Assembly (NCBI GenBank): GCA_964247755.1
Contig: CAXTVX010000004.1
Span: forward strand, 62,001 to 126,000
Reading direction: 5' to 3'
DNA from: Lichenicola sp964247755
GTDB taxonomy: Bacteria; Pseudomonadota; Alphaproteobacteria; Acetobacterales; Acetobacteraceae
Length of the DNA stretch: 64,000 nucleotides
Shown here: positions 34,711-44,414 of the stretch, one piece after another
Layout: each line of letters opens with the position of its first letter
Numbering within the stretch: position 1 is the first letter of the stretch
Translations under genes and position numbers: made by a program
The notes under the pieces: model-generated
Told to the model about the DNA's origin: nothing
The model's input: the letters and a program-made list of their open reading frames with translations, nothing else
Database searches by the model: none

Positions 34711-35997
34711 GTGGACCGGGCACCCATCCTGGAGCCGTCGACCCTCCTGGAGCCGCCGGAATGCCGGCCGCACCTGCTGACCTTCAGCACGCTGTATCCC
34801 ACCGCCGCGCGGCCGCATCACGGCGTGTTCGTGGAAACCCGCCTGCGCCAGCTGGTGGGCACGGGAGCGGTTCGCAGCACGGTGCTAGCGCCGGTGCCCT
34901 GGTGTCCGGACTGGGTGCCGGAGCGTCCCGGGCGGACCCGGTCCACGCTGATCGCGCCGGTCGAGCAGCGACACGGGCTGGTGGTGCATCATCCGCGCTA
35001 TGCTGCGATCCCGCGCGTCGGCATGACGGCAGCACCCGCGCTGCTGGCGGCAAGCGCGCTGGGCTGGCTGCGACGGCTGGCTCCCGCGCAACGGGCCGGC
35101 TTCCACCTGGTGGACGCGCACTACGTGTATCCCGACGGGGTGGCGGCGGTTGCCCTGGCCCGTGCGCTCGGCCGGCCGCTGGTGATCACCGCGCGCGGCT
35201 CGGACGTGACGCAGCTGCCCGACTACCGCCTGCCGCGGCTGATGATCCGCCGCACGCTGCAGGCGGCGGACGCGCTGATCGCGGTCAGCGCGGCGCTGGG
35301 CGAGCGGCTGGTGTCGCTGGGCGCCGATCCGGCACGGGTGCACGTGCTGCGCAACGGCGTCGACCTCGCGCTGTTCCGGCCGCCGCCTGATCGCGCGCAG
35401 GCGCGCGCGGCCCTCGGTCTGGATGCCGCGGGGCCCGTGCTCCTGTCGGTCGGCCACCTGATCGAGCGCAAGGGACACGACCGGGTGATTGCCGCCCTGC
35501 CCCTGCTGCCGGAGACGGTGCAGCTGCTGGTGGTCGGCGAGGGTCCGCTGGAGGCGGAGTTGCGGGCGCTCGCGGTCCGCCTCGGCGTGGCGGGCCGGGT
35601 GCGGTTCCTCGGGCTGCGGCCGCCCACGGCGCTGCCGGCGATCTACGGCGCCGCCGACCTGCTGGTGCTGGCATCCAGCCGGGAGGGCTGGGCCAACGTG
35701 CTGCTGGAAGCGATGGCGTGCGGCACCCCGGTGGTGGCGAGCCCGATCCCGGGCAACGGGGAGGTGGTGCGGTCGGCCGTCGCGGGACTGATCGCCGAGA
35801 CCAACACGCCGAAGGGACTGGCAGCGGCGATCTGCCGACTGCTGGCCGCAACGCCCGATCGGGCAGCGGTACGGGCATACGCCGAAGATTTCGGCTGGGA
35901 GGCGGTCAGCGCCGGGCAGATGCGGGTGTTCCGCCAGGCGGCGCTGAGCTACGGCGGCCGGCTGCCTGCCGACCGGCCGGCCGAGGCAGAAAGGTGA
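34711..35997 (+). CDS. Glycosyltransferase family 4
   Basis: 428 residues from a GTG two bases after the prsT stop. GT-B fold: HLLTFSTLYPTAARPHHGVFVETRL at the N-terminus, GRPLVITARGSDVTQLPDYR in the middle and the donor-binding LASSREGWANVLLEAMACGTPVVAS at the C-terminus. The phrase NxxRPHHGxFVExRL is typical of exosortase-locus glycosyltransferases. It overlaps the acyltransferase start by GTGA. Sugar specificity unknown. Confidence 0.88.
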   Translation: MDRAPILEPSTLLEPPECRPHLLTFSTLYPTAARPHHGVFVETRLRQLVGTGAVRSTVLAPVPWCPDWVPERPGRTRSTLIAPVEQRHGLVVHHPRYAAIPRVGMTAAPALLAASALGWLRRLAPAQRAGFHLVDAHYVYPDGVAAVALARALGRPLVITARGSDVTQLPDYRLPRLMIRRTLQAADALIAVSAALGERLVSLGADPARVHVLRNGVDLALFRPPPDRAQARAALGLDAAGPVLLSVGHLIERKGHDRVIAALPLLPETVQLLVVGEGPLEAELRALAVRLGVAGRVRFLGLRPPTALPAIYGAADLLVLASSREGWANVLLEAMACGTPVVASPIPGNGEVVRSAVAGLIAETNTPKGLAAAICRLLAATPDRAAVRAYAEDFGWEAVSAGQMRVFRQAALSYGGRLPADRPAEAER

Positions 35998-37085
35998 CAG
36001 CACTGCCCGCCGCTGCTGGCGTCCCGCGGACGAGCCGGTTGACCGGGATCGAGGCCGGGCGGGGGATCGCGGCGCTGCTGGTAGTCGCGATGCACGCGCG
36101 CGGGCATCTGCTCAAGGCGTTCGGAGCGTTTCCGCATCAGGCGGTGTTCGCGTTCGGCCATACCGGCGTCGATTTCTTCTTCGTGCTGAGCGGCTTCATC
36201 ATTCTGCATGTCCATCGGAACGACATCGGCCGGCCGGCCCGGCTGGGACACTATCTGGGGCGGCGCGTCACCCGGGTCTTGCCGCTCTACTTGGCGGTGC
36301 TGGCGGTGTCGCTGACATTGTCGGCGGTGCGCCATCCGTTGCCGTCGCCGCTGGCACTGGTCAACGCGGCGCTGCTTCTGCCGCTGCCGTTGCCTCTGCC
36401 AGTGCCGGTCGCCTGGACGCTGCAGCACGAGGCGGTGTTCTACGCCGTGTTCGCGATCCTGATCGTCAGCCGCCGCGTCGGAACGGCGTTGTTCGGTGTC
36501 TGGCTGCTGCTGATCGGCTGCGACATCCTGGCCGTTCGAACGGGTCCAGGGATCGGCCGGCTGGTCGACCTGTACAGCCCATTCGACCTCGAGTTCTTCC
36601 TTGGCATGCTGGCCGCGAACCTCGTGCATCGGGTCCGCATCCCCTATGCCTGGACAGTGTTGCTGCTTGGCGTCGCCGGGTTCTTCGGCCTGGGCGTTGC
36701 CGAGGATCTGCATCGGGTGGTCGGTCCGGCCAACGGCACGCATCTCGGCTACGGCCTGGCTTCGATGGTGATGGTGCTGGGTCTGGTGGAGCTGGAACGG
36801 CAAGAACGATTGCCCACGCCACGAGCGCTGCTCCGGCTTGGTGGCGCATCCTACTCCCTCTACATCACGCATCTGCTCATTATCGGCGCCGCCTGGCAGC
36901 TGCTCGTACTGTGCAGGCTGGACGTGGTGCTGCCGGTATGGAGCCAGTTCGCGCTTCTGGTCGCAGGAGCGATGCTGGCAGGCATCGTGGTGTCGCGACT
37001 GATAGAGATGCCGCTGATCGGGGTCACGCGATGGCTGCTATCGACTGCTCATCCGCGGCTCCACAACCGACAACGCATTGCATGA
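35994..37085 (+). CDS. Membrane acyltransferase family 3 (O-acetyltransferase-like)
   Basis: 363 residues from the GTG at 35994. About ten membrane helices; the start LTGIEAGRGIAALLVVAMHA carries the essential membrane His, and VDFFFVLSGFIILHVH is the second family motif. Such proteins O-acetylate or succinylate exopolysaccharides. It is the last gene of the prsKRT operon, and the 513-base gap with hairpins follows. The C-terminus (THLLIIGAAWQLL) has the usual final helices. Confidence 0.88.
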   Translation: MTALPAAAGVPRTSRLTGIEAGRGIAALLVVAMHARGHLLKAFGAFPHQAVFAFGHTGVDFFFVLSGFIILHVHRNDIGRPARLGHYLGRRVTRVLPLYLAVLAVSLTLSAVRHPLPSPLALVNAALLLPLPLPLPVPVAWTLQHEAVFYAVFAILIVSRRVGTALFGVWLLLIGCDILAVRTGPGIGRLVDLYSPFDLEFFLGMLAANLVHRVRIPYAWTVLLLGVAGFFGLGVAEDLHRVVGPANGTHLGYGLASMVMVLGLVELERQERLPTPRALLRLGGASYSLYITHLLIIGAAWQLLVLCRLDVVLPVWSQFALLVAGAMLAGIVVSRLIEMPLIGVTRWLLSTAHPRLHNRQRIA

Positions 37086-37218
37086 AGACGGCGTCGCCGC
37101 CCGGCGAACCAGGAGTGGTCAAGCAGGCTCGCCTCCAGCACGTGTCCTGGGTTACGTGCCTCATCCAGATCCCACACCTGCGCGCGGAGCCGCTGCCGAC
37201 GAGCTCAGCATAACCGGA

Positions 37219-37236
37219 TCAGGTGCGGTCACCTGA
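37219..37236. terminator. Hairpin, possible terminator of the prsKRT operon
   Basis: TCAGGTG-CGGT-CACCTGA has seven-base perfect arms. Flanking CCGG on both sides can lengthen the stem with a one-base bulge. It stands 134 bases after the acyltransferase stop. There is no T-run, so termination may be Rho-assisted. Confidence 0.4.
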
Positions 37237-37268
37237 CCGGCAACAGTGCTCGTCAAGACAACGAGCTG

Positions 37269-37306
37269 GACCGCAACCGGCGAACCACCGTGAACCGGTT
37301 GCGGTC
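37269..37306. repeat. Perfect 12-bp inverted repeat
   Basis: GACCGCAACCGG and CCGGTTGCGGTC are exact reverse complements, separated by 14 bases. It could be a hairpin in RNA or a protein-binding site. Bases 37294-37309 resemble 7836-7851, just upstream of the first sigma-54 promoter, at 14 of 16 positions. Confidence 0.55.
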
Positions 37307-37598
37307 TGGATCGAGGCTATTGCGCCGAGCGGGAGAAGTCCTGGTCCCTGAATCGGACGGCTGGCTGGATGGGGCGCCAGCAGCGCATGATCCAGCCCTG
37401 CCGCCGGACGACAGAATGCCGTCCTATCGGCCGACGCCGATGTCGAAAAGAAACGATTCGAAACCTGTTTTTGAGCTGGATGTCGTATGACTGTGGGTTA
37501 GCCAAGGGAACGAGAGGACGGAACAGGTGCAGCCCAAGAAAGGACGAAGTCACGGGCACCTCATGTCTTGTCCTGTCGAAATGGTCTAGTCTTTTCCC

Positions 37599-39047
37599 AT
37601 GAAACCCCTGCATTCTGCTCTCCTGCTTTCCTTTCTCGAAAGATACACGACCACTGTTGTGTATGCGGTCTCCAACATCATCCTTTCGCGCCTGCTCACC
37701 CCGCACGAGACCGGCCTCTTCACGGTGGGCTTCGCCCTTACCGTCATGATCGGAACCTTTCGCGATTTCGGCGTCGCGACCTATGTCATCCAGGAGCCCG
37801 ACCTCACCGACCAGAAATGGCGCTCCACCCTCGGCGTTAGCATGATCACCAGCTGTTCCACCTTTGCCGCCGTGATCGTCATGAGCGTCGTCGCGGGACG
37901 TGTCTATCATGATCTCGACGTCACCAGGGTGATGCTGATCTCGGGCCTGACCCTGCTGCTCATCCCGTTCAATGCCCTGGTGCTTACCTGGCTCCGGCGC
38001 GAGATGCGCTATGGCGCACTCTACAAGCTCTCGCTCGCGGGGGCGCTGACACAGGCCACGATCACCATGGTCCTGGCCTGGGCCGGCCACGGAGCCATGA
38101 GCATGGCCTGGGGCAGTGTCGCCAATTCCTTCGTCATCCTCCTTGGCAGCATACGCCTGCGCCCGCGCCAGTTCAGCTACCGTCCCTCGCTCCAGGCATG
38201 GCGACCGATCGCGGGGTTGGGCGTCTACTCGACGATCGGCAACCTGTGCGACACGATCACCCCAAATGGCGCCGACCTGTTCATCGGCCGCCTGGCCGGA
38301 CTTGCGGCCCTCGGTCAGTTCAGCAAGGGTGCAAGTCTTGTCGCCTTCGTCAACCAGGGGATGACGAGTGCGATCCTGCCGGTCATCCTGTCACTCTTCG
38401 CGCAGAAACGCCGTGTCGGCGAGCCGCTGGATGCGGCGCTCCCGCAGGCGCTGTGCCTGCTGACAGGGCTCACCTGGCCCGCCTTCGCCGGGCTGTCGGT
38501 GGTCACAGGACCTGCGATCCGCCTGTTGTTCGGCCCACAATGGAACCTAGCGATCGCGCCGGCCAGCATCGTGGTATTTGCGGCGATGATTACGTCGATG
38601 ACCGCTGTGCACGCCGTCGTCTACCAGGCGACCGGAGCCATGCGCATGCGCATGATCGTGCAGCTCGCGATCACTCCGGCACAGCTTCTGGTGCTGTTTA
38701 TAGCAGCTCACGGCACATTGGTACAGGCCGCCTTCGGAACCATCGCAAGCGCCGTGATCGAGTATCTACCGTCCCAGATCATGGTAAACCGCATCTGTGC
38801 CACCTCGACAGGCGCCGTGGTCGCCTCGCTGTGGCCGAGCGCTGTCGTTGCCGGCTGCACCGCCGGAGCGGCCTCCCTGGCTTTCGTGTCGCCGATCACA
38901 CCGCAGGCCTCCCTGCCCGCGCTCGCACTGGCAGTTGCTGCAGGCGCTTCGGGCTGGATCGGTGGCCTCGCTCTCACCCGCCATCCGCTTGGTCTGGAAG
39001 CAATACATATCGTGAAGGACCGCCTATCAAAAGGCGACAAGTCATGA
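37599..39047 (+). CDS. Lipid-linked oligosaccharide flippase (Wzx-like)
   Basis: 482 residues with about 12-14 hydrophobic segments. The N-terminus (FLERYTTTVVYAVSNIILSRLLTPHETGLFTVGFAL) is that of polysaccharide biosynthesis/oligosaccharide flippase family proteins. It should move the lipid-linked repeat unit across the inner membrane. Third positions contain more A and T than in neighbouring operons, suggesting recent acquisition. No clear ribosome site precedes the ATG. Confidence 0.88.
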   Translation: MKPLHSALLLSFLERYTTTVVYAVSNIILSRLLTPHETGLFTVGFALTVMIGTFRDFGVATYVIQEPDLTDQKWRSTLGVSMITSCSTFAAVIVMSVVAGRVYHDLDVTRVMLISGLTLLLIPFNALVLTWLRREMRYGALYKLSLAGALTQATITMVLAWAGHGAMSMAWGSVANSFVILLGSIRLRPRQFSYRPSLQAWRPIAGLGVYSTIGNLCDTITPNGADLFIGRLAGLAALGQFSKGASLVAFVNQGMTSAILPVILSLFAQKRRVGEPLDAALPQALCLLTGLTWPAFAGLSVVTGPAIRLLFGPQWNLAIAPASIVVFAAMITSMTAVHAVVYQATGAMRMRMIVQLAITPAQLLVLFIAAHGTLVQAAFGTIASAVIEYLPSQIMVNRICATSTGAVVASLWPSAVVAGCTAGAASLAFVSPITPQASLPALALAVAAGASGWIGGLALTRHPLGLEAIHIVKDRLSKGDKS

Positions 39048-39239
39048 TCGGTTCAGTGACAGGTGGGACGTCAGGACCTGGTACGGCTCATGACAGGCCC
39101 GAAGGTTCCAGCCTTGCGCAGGGAGGGCCGAGTGGTGGAAGATGGAAGTCGTGTCAGATCCCAGGCAACCTTCCGTCCGCCGGCTCAGGCCGATCATCAG
39201 GCAATGCATGCAATTCGCAGTCAACGGGACAGGTCGACC

Positions 39240-40505
39240 ATGAGGTCTGCTGAGCCGACTGTCAGTGTGATTGTAACTACATATAATGGCTCCCTGTTGA
39301 TAGATCAGACGATCGCCAGTGTCCTTTCACAGACCTTTCGCGACTTCGAGTTCATCGTTGTCGATGATCTGTCTACGGATGATACTGCTGCGCGCATAAA
39401 GCGTTATGTTGACCCGAGAATCCGCTTCATATCCAACCCGCACAACCTCGGAGTTGTCGGAAGCCGTAATGTCGGCTTCTCCCTCGCGCGCGGACGCTAT
39501 ATCGCGGCTCTCGATCACGATGATCTCAGCGTGCCGGATCGACTGGAACATCAAGTCGCGTATCTCGACGCGCACCCGGATGTGGTGCTGGTCGGTTCGA
39601 GATGGCTGAACTTCAGCAACGGGCAGACCTCGCTCGATCCCTACGAGATCATAGACCCGCCGCTCATCCGCTGGGCGCTCCATCTGTCAAACATCATGTG
39701 CTATTCGACCCTCATGGTTCGGGCCGAATGTGTCCGCCGTCTCTGCCCACCCCTGCGGCAGGAACGTGTTCTAGCCGACGATTTCGACTTCTATCACCGT
39801 CTACTTCGCCAAGGGCAGATTGCCCGCCTTCCGAAACCCCTCGTCGTTTACCGTCTGCATGGTAGCAACACCTTTCGGCTTCGAATGAACGAGATGCAGG
39901 ATAATGCGGCTCTGGTACTGGAGGATGCCTACGAAGGCTGGTTCGGTACACGTGCCAAGGAGGTGTCGCAACTGATGACACGTCTCGTGGCCGGCCGTGA
40001 AGCGGCTCGGACAGACGACGAGCTTTGCCGACTGCGGGAATGTCTGGAGCATATGGCCTGCTCGTTCATCACGGACAACAAGCCGTCGCCCCGCACGATC
40101 GATGCCATCCTGACCTCCATCAGGGATGTCTGGGCTCTTGCACTTGAGCGGCGGATCAGGAGGGGCGGATTGTCGTCGCTTCGGCATGTCCCCGAGGCTT
40201 GGATCAGAAACGGCAGCTGCCGAGCCGAGCTCTTGAAAGCTGTCTTGTTCGCACTCGTTCCTGCGAAGGCCATCTTCCGGAGCGTCGGACGCTTGGCGAG
40301 GATTCGTCTAGCGACGAGACCGCGCTCCACAGTTCCCGGAGGTTTTTCGGGCACCGAGATCTGGCTCGATCTACCGTCGCCGACCTGGGACCGCGTCGCA
40401 ACCTGGCTGGTAATGGTTGTGTGCATTCCCACGCTTGCACCACTTCTGTGGAGATCGGCTAAAGGAGCGGCTACGTCCTGTTCTGTCAGGTTTCTCGGCA
40501 GATGA
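39240..40505 (+). CDS. Glycosyltransferase family 2
   Basis: 421 residues from the ATG at 39240, which has GGACAGG six bases upstream. The frame opens at 39063 but the added sequence is not family-like. GT-A fold: VSVIVTTYNGSLLIDQTIASVLSQ, DDLSTDDT, then the metal-binding DHDD in AALDHDDLSVPDRL. A C-terminal region of about 200 residues is not recognised. Base use is similar to the flippase gene, supporting one transferred block. It probably adds one sugar of the repeat unit. Confidence 0.88.
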   Translation: MRSAEPTVSVIVTTYNGSLLIDQTIASVLSQTFRDFEFIVVDDLSTDDTAARIKRYVDPRIRFISNPHNLGVVGSRNVGFSLARGRYIAALDHDDLSVPDRLEHQVAYLDAHPDVVLVGSRWLNFSNGQTSLDPYEIIDPPLIRWALHLSNIMCYSTLMVRAECVRRLCPPLRQERVLADDFDFYHRLLRQGQIARLPKPLVVYRLHGSNTFRLRMNEMQDNAALVLEDAYEGWFGTRAKEVSQLMTRLVAGREAARTDDELCRLRECLEHMACSFITDNKPSPRTIDAILTSIRDVWALALERRIRRGGLSSLRHVPEAWIRNGSCRAELLKAVLFALVPAKAIFRSVGRLARIRLATRPRSTVPGGFSGTEIWLDLPSPTWDRVATWLVMVVCIPTLAPLLWRSAKGAATSCSVRFLGR

Positions 40506-40568
40506 CGGCCGACTGATGACCTCTACATACGAGCCGGAGCCGCTTGGCTTCCTCGGACCCTGCTGACC

Positions 40569-41894
40569 ATGGCCTCACTCACCCAACCGATACGAAGGAT
40601 CCTTGAGCAGCTTCGCCTACTTCATCGCAACCCTGAGGAGCTTCTACGGAACCTCAGGCAGTTCACCAACAGAACCGCGTTCTTGGATCAGCTTCTGGAT
40701 ACGCCTCGGATCAGGAAACTCGATGTCGAGGTCATGACTGATGGAGGCGGCTCGCCGCTGGCGGCGAGTGTCAATGTTCTGCTTCCTCTTATTGGACGAT
40801 CCGGCATGACGGGCGGACCGAACACCGTCCTCCTGATCGCCGCACTGCTGGCTCATGACGGAATCCCGGTCCGCTTCATATCCTGCGACGCCCCTGTCGC
40901 CTCTGACACTGATTGGTTCTGGATCCATCTGGCGCAGCTGACAGGAATAGCCGACCGGCCTAGCGGGGCGGTGCTTCAGGACGCGTTCACGTCTCGGCTC
41001 CAGATCGGTGCTGACGATTTGGTCCTGGCCAGCTTCTGGACCACAGCCTATCAAGCGGCAGACTTGGTCTCGAAGACCCGGCGCGACCAGTTCATCTATC
41101 TGATCCAGGATTTCGAGCCGGGCTTTTACCCGTGGTCCAGCCGCTACGCTTTAGCGGTGGCAAGTCTGAACCTGAGGTTTCACGCGGTGGTCAACGAGCG
41201 GACCCTGGCCGACTTCCTTTTCGAGTCGCGGATCGGGCGGTTCTCCGAGCCGGACTTCAAAAGCCATTGTACTGTATTCGAGCCTGCCATAGATCGTCGT
41301 CTTTTCGCGCCGGCCATGATCAGCAGAAGGCAGCTGCGGCGCATGCTGGTGTATGCCCGCCCCACCAACCCGCGCAACCTTCTTGGCCTGGCAGTAGCCG
41401 CACTCCGGACCGCTATCGCTACACCCGCCTTCGCGGGGCATTGGGAATTTGTCGCGATCGGCGCCCGTGGAAGCCTGCCCTCCGTTCCTCTCGGAGCCGG
41501 AAGGATCCTGAAGGAGGCACCGTGGAGGGACTTGGCCGGTTATGCCGCCCTGCTGCAGGACTCCGATGTTCTTCTGTCGCCGATGCTGTCTCCTCACACC
41601 AGCTACCCGGTGTTGGAGATGGCCGCCTGCAACCGCATTGTGGTGACGACCAGCTTCGCCACGAAGACCGTGGCCTACTTGACCGCCTTGTCCCCGAACA
41701 TCCTGGCTGTCGAAGCGACCGTCGAAGGACTGACGCAGGGTCTGGTTGCCGCCGCCGAACGCGTCGAAGCAGGCCAAGTCGCCGAGTCTTCCGTGAGACT
41801 TCCGGATACGTGGGAGAAGTCGCTCACCAACGTGAACAGTCTCGTCCGCGACTTGCTGGCCGTCCCTGACGACAGGGGTCCGCCGGTCCCGTGA
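40569..41894 (+). CDS. WsaF-like rhamnosyltransferase (GT-B)
   Basis: 441 residues. The segment GRSGMTGGPNTVLLIAALLAHDGIPVRFIS, read in parts, and QFIYLIQDFEPGFYPWSS, with RMLVYARPTNPRNLLGLAVAAL, resemble WsaF-type rhamnosyltransferases of S-layer or O-antigen glycan loci. The C-terminal LLSPMLSPHTSYPVLEMAAC is the donor-binding area. It is third in the less GC-extreme block. Rhamnose as donor is suggested by family resemblance only. Confidence 0.75.
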   Translation: MASLTQPIRRILEQLRLLHRNPEELLRNLRQFTNRTAFLDQLLDTPRIRKLDVEVMTDGGGSPLAASVNVLLPLIGRSGMTGGPNTVLLIAALLAHDGIPVRFISCDAPVASDTDWFWIHLAQLTGIADRPSGAVLQDAFTSRLQIGADDLVLASFWTTAYQAADLVSKTRRDQFIYLIQDFEPGFYPWSSRYALAVASLNLRFHAVVNERTLADFLFESRIGRFSEPDFKSHCTVFEPAIDRRLFAPAMISRRQLRRMLVYARPTNPRNLLGLAVAALRTAIATPAFAGHWEFVAIGARGSLPSVPLGAGRILKEAPWRDLAGYAALLQDSDVLLSPMLSPHTSYPVLEMAACNRIVVTTSFATKTVAYLTALSPNILAVEATVEGLTQGLVAAAERVEAGQVAESSVRLPDTWEKSLTNVNSLVRDLLAVPDDRGPPVP

Positions 41895-42063
41895 AACACA
41901 CGCGGTAGGCTTCATCTGCACGCCTCTTCCTCAAACAGGCATCGGCTGAGGGCATGGTCTCCGTCCAAGGAGTCACTGCTGCATTATGTGATGCCGTCTT
42001 GCTGCGGCTCTGCTCCATGCGTGTCGACCGCGGCCGGCTTGAGAAGCGGCAGATCGTTGGAGT

Positions 42064-43350
42064 TCAGGCCGCATCGGGTACATGGCCGATGCCGCAGAGC
42101 GTCAGGAACCGCCGGCTCCGGCTTTCCCATTCCCTCCTCGCGGCATCTCTCAGACCGGCTTCGACGATGATGCGCCGCAAGGAAGCATCCTCGTAAAGCC
42201 GACGCATCGCCACCTCGATCGCGTCGACTGATCTGCCGTCGACCACCAGCCCGGTCTCGCCGTCACGCACCACGTCGCGGCTGCCACCGTCCCGGCCGGC
42301 AATTACTGGAAGGCCGCAGGAGTTGGCTTCCAGAAATGCTGACCCGACTTCCACGGTGCCTGCGTTGATCTCGCGGTTCGGCATGACGAACACGCGGCCG
42401 AGCCGGTAGTGCGGGACCAGCTCGTCCTCGGTCACCTGCCCGGCCAGGATCACCCGGTCCGCCACCCCTTCCTCCTGCGCGATGCGACGCAGCTCCGGCT
42501 CGAACGGCCCGGCGCCGACCATCAGGTAGCACGCGTCCGGCGCTGCCGGCAGAAGCCGGGCAAAGGCCCGGATCGCCTGGTCCAGCCCCTTCCTCTCCAG
42601 CAGCCCGCACACCGAGATGAACACGAAGCAGCCCTGGAGACCGTATCGCTGCAGCAGGTCCGGCCGTCCGGGCCCAGGCGAGAAGCGCGCGGCGTCGACG
42701 CCGTTCTCGATCAGGCAGGTGCGCGACGCGGCGTCCGCCCCGAGCAGGGCCTGCACCACCCCCAGGGTGAACCGGCTGACCACGACGATCCGGTCTGCCG
42801 CCAGCAGGGCGGCGCGGCATCGCCGGTGGTCCGGATCGTACGGGTCCTGCGTGGTGATCTCCTCGCCGTGCACGTAGGCGATCAGCCGGAGCGGCAGCCC
42901 GAGCCGGACCAGCCGGCGCAGCAGGACCAGCAGCCAGCCGCTCGACAGCAGCTCGCCGACGCAGACCGTGCGTATCCCTCCGTGCCGCACCAGCCCGAGC
43001 ACGGTGCGCAGCAGCCGCGCCCGGATGCGCAGGTCGCCGAGCCGGAACCGTGCTTGCCGCCAGAGGCCGAACCTCGGCACGCCCTCCCTGGGGTCGGGAC
43101 GGATCAGCGTGCGAAGCAGGTCGAGCCGCCGCGTCCGGAACGGAGCCCGCCTGTCCTGCTCGCGCCAGCCGATCATTGGCAGCCCGTCGAGATAGCTCTG
43201 GCGCGGCGCCAGCACCAGGATGTCGTCCGGCGCGTGACGGGCCAGGTTGTCGTAGACGACCGCAGATCCGCCGCGCACCGGCGGGAAGTTGTTGGCGATC
43301 AGCAGCACCACCGCGCGGCTTTGCGGCAGCGTCCGGTCCTGCCCGCTCAC
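42064..43350 (-). CDS. Glycosyltransferase family 4
   Basis: 428 residues from a GTG overlapping the previous stop (GTGA). N-terminal LLIANNFPPVRGGSAVVYDNLA, then LIAYVHGEEI, IENGVDAARFSPG and the C-terminal EVGSAFLEANSCGLPVIAGRDGG define a GT-B enzyme. It is the last gene of the minus-strand operon that begins with the amidotransferase at 49568. Convergent with the WsaF-like gene across a 169-base gap without visible features. Confidence 0.88.
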   Translation of the reverse strand: MSGQDRTLPQSRAVVLLIANNFPPVRGGSAVVYDNLARHAPDDILVLAPRQSYLDGLPMIGWREQDRRAPFRTRRLDLLRTLIRPDPREGVPRFGLWRQARFRLGDLRIRARLLRTVLGLVRHGGIRTVCVGELLSSGWLLVLLRRLVRLGLPLRLIAYVHGEEITTQDPYDPDHRRCRAALLAADRIVVVSRFTLGVVQALLGADAASRTCLIENGVDAARFSPGPGRPDLLQRYGLQGCFVFISVCGLLERKGLDQAIRAFARLLPAAPDACYLMVGAGPFEPELRRIAQEEGVADRVILAGQVTEDELVPHYRLGRVFVMPNREINAGTVEVGSAFLEANSCGLPVIAGRDGGSRDVVRDGETGLVVDGRSVDAIEVAMRRLYEDASLRRIIVEAGLRDAARREWESRSRRFLTLCGIGHVPDAA

Positions 43351-44414
43351 GACGCGGCCCGTACAGGGGGAAGCAGGTGGTCGGGAATGTGCAGCAGGTC
43401 GGTGAAGCGGCAGTTCGTGCGGTTCGTCAGATGGTCCAGGATGCCGGATAGGCGGTCGTAGAAGGTATGCAGATCCGCCCTCGACTGCACATAGGGGTTG
43501 CCGCCGATCGTCAGCGACGAGCTGTGGAAGCTGAGCGCCAGCAGCGTCTGGCCGCGCGCCTGGAGCCCCGCCGCCAGCCGCCGCATGGCCGGAACGTCGT
43601 TGCCCTCGGGGGATAGGGTGATCCGCTCAGCGCAGTGGCTGCGGGTGAGCAGCGCGCCGAGCAGAAGCCGCGCCGTCCAACGTGCCGACAGGGCGCGATA
43701 GGCGGTACCGCCGCCGCCGCCGCCCCAGCCGACCACGCTGCGGCAGAGCGGCAGCTCGAGCAGGTGGCGATTGGCGCCGAACCAGAACGGGCGGTACTCG
43801 AAGCCGCGGTAGTCCGGACCGCCCTCGGCGCGGAAGTCGGTACGCGGCGCCACGCTGGTGTCGACCGCGAAGCCGTGCTTCTCCAGAAGGAAGGCTGTGT
43901 TGGCGCCGAAGCCGTAACGGCCGCCGCGGAAGATCGTCGGCGCGAAGCCGAAACGCTCGACAAACGCGTTCTTGAGCGACAGGAGCTTGCGCTCTTCCAG
44001 CTCCGCGGACAGGTTGCCCGAATAGGACAGGTGACGCGCGCCGTCCTGCTCGAACGGCGGCGTGACCCAGGTGTGCAGCTGCACCCCCAGCACGCAGCGC
44101 CCACGTTCCAGCTGGCGGCGCAGCTGCCTGATCGACTCCTCGTCCTGCAGCATCGGAAAGGTGAGCAGGTAGGCCGGACGCACGTCCCAGCTGTCGAGGA
44201 CGTCGTGCAGCACCGACAGGTGCTGCAGGCTCGTGGTCGAGTACCGCGTGCCGGGCACCGGGAGCTGCCAGTCGAAGTTCTCCTCGGCGTCGATGACCAC
44301 GGTGCAGACCGGTTGCGCGGAACGCAGCCGTGCCGGCTGCGGCGCAGGAAACAGGGCGGCCAGCGAGGAACGCCGCGCCGTGCCGATGCCATGCGGGATC
44401 GGCTCAGCGCACAT
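43347..44414 (-). CDS. WalW-like polysaccharide deacetylase family protein
   Basis: 355 residues. The motif VVIDAEENFDWQLPV near residue 40 is the characteristic acidic start of WalW-type proteins, followed by LGVQLHTWVTPPF and FRGGRYGFGANTAFLLEKHGF. These proteins have a NodB-like fold and occur in polysaccharide loci; catalytic activity is not certain. It overlaps the glycosyltransferases on both sides by 4 and 11 bases, so it is part of one operon. Confidence 0.85.
   Translation of the reverse strand: MCAEPIPHGIGTARRSSLAALFPAPQPARLRSAQPVCTVVIDAEENFDWQLPVPGTRYSTTSLQHLSVLHDVLDSWDVRPAYLLTFPMLQDEESIRQLRRQLERGRCVLGVQLHTWVTPPFEQDGARHLSYSGNLSAELEERKLLSLKNAFVERFGFAPTIFRGGRYGFGANTAFLLEKHGFAVDTSVAPRTDFRAEGGPDYRGFEYRPFWFGANRHLLELPLCRSVVGWGGGGGGTAYRALSARWTARLLLGALLTRSHCAERITLSPEGNDVPAMRRLAAGLQARGQTLLALSFHSSSLTIGGNPYVQSRADLHTFYDRLSGILDHLTNRTNCRFTDLLHIPDHLLPPVRAAS

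Larger units (their letters stand above)
37086..37598. other. Intergenic region with two inverted repeats
   Basis: 513 bases with no supported gene. It holds the hairpin at 37219-37236 and the long inverted repeat at 37269-37306 (separate entries). Base use changes here from the very GC-rich operon to the less extreme DNA of the flippase block. Promoter elements for the flippase gene are not obvious. Confidence 0.6.

Noticed and set aside
37086..37598. Insertion-sequence remnant
   Set aside because: Inverted repeats are present, but no transposase fragment, no terminal repeats flanking a unit and no target duplication are visible.
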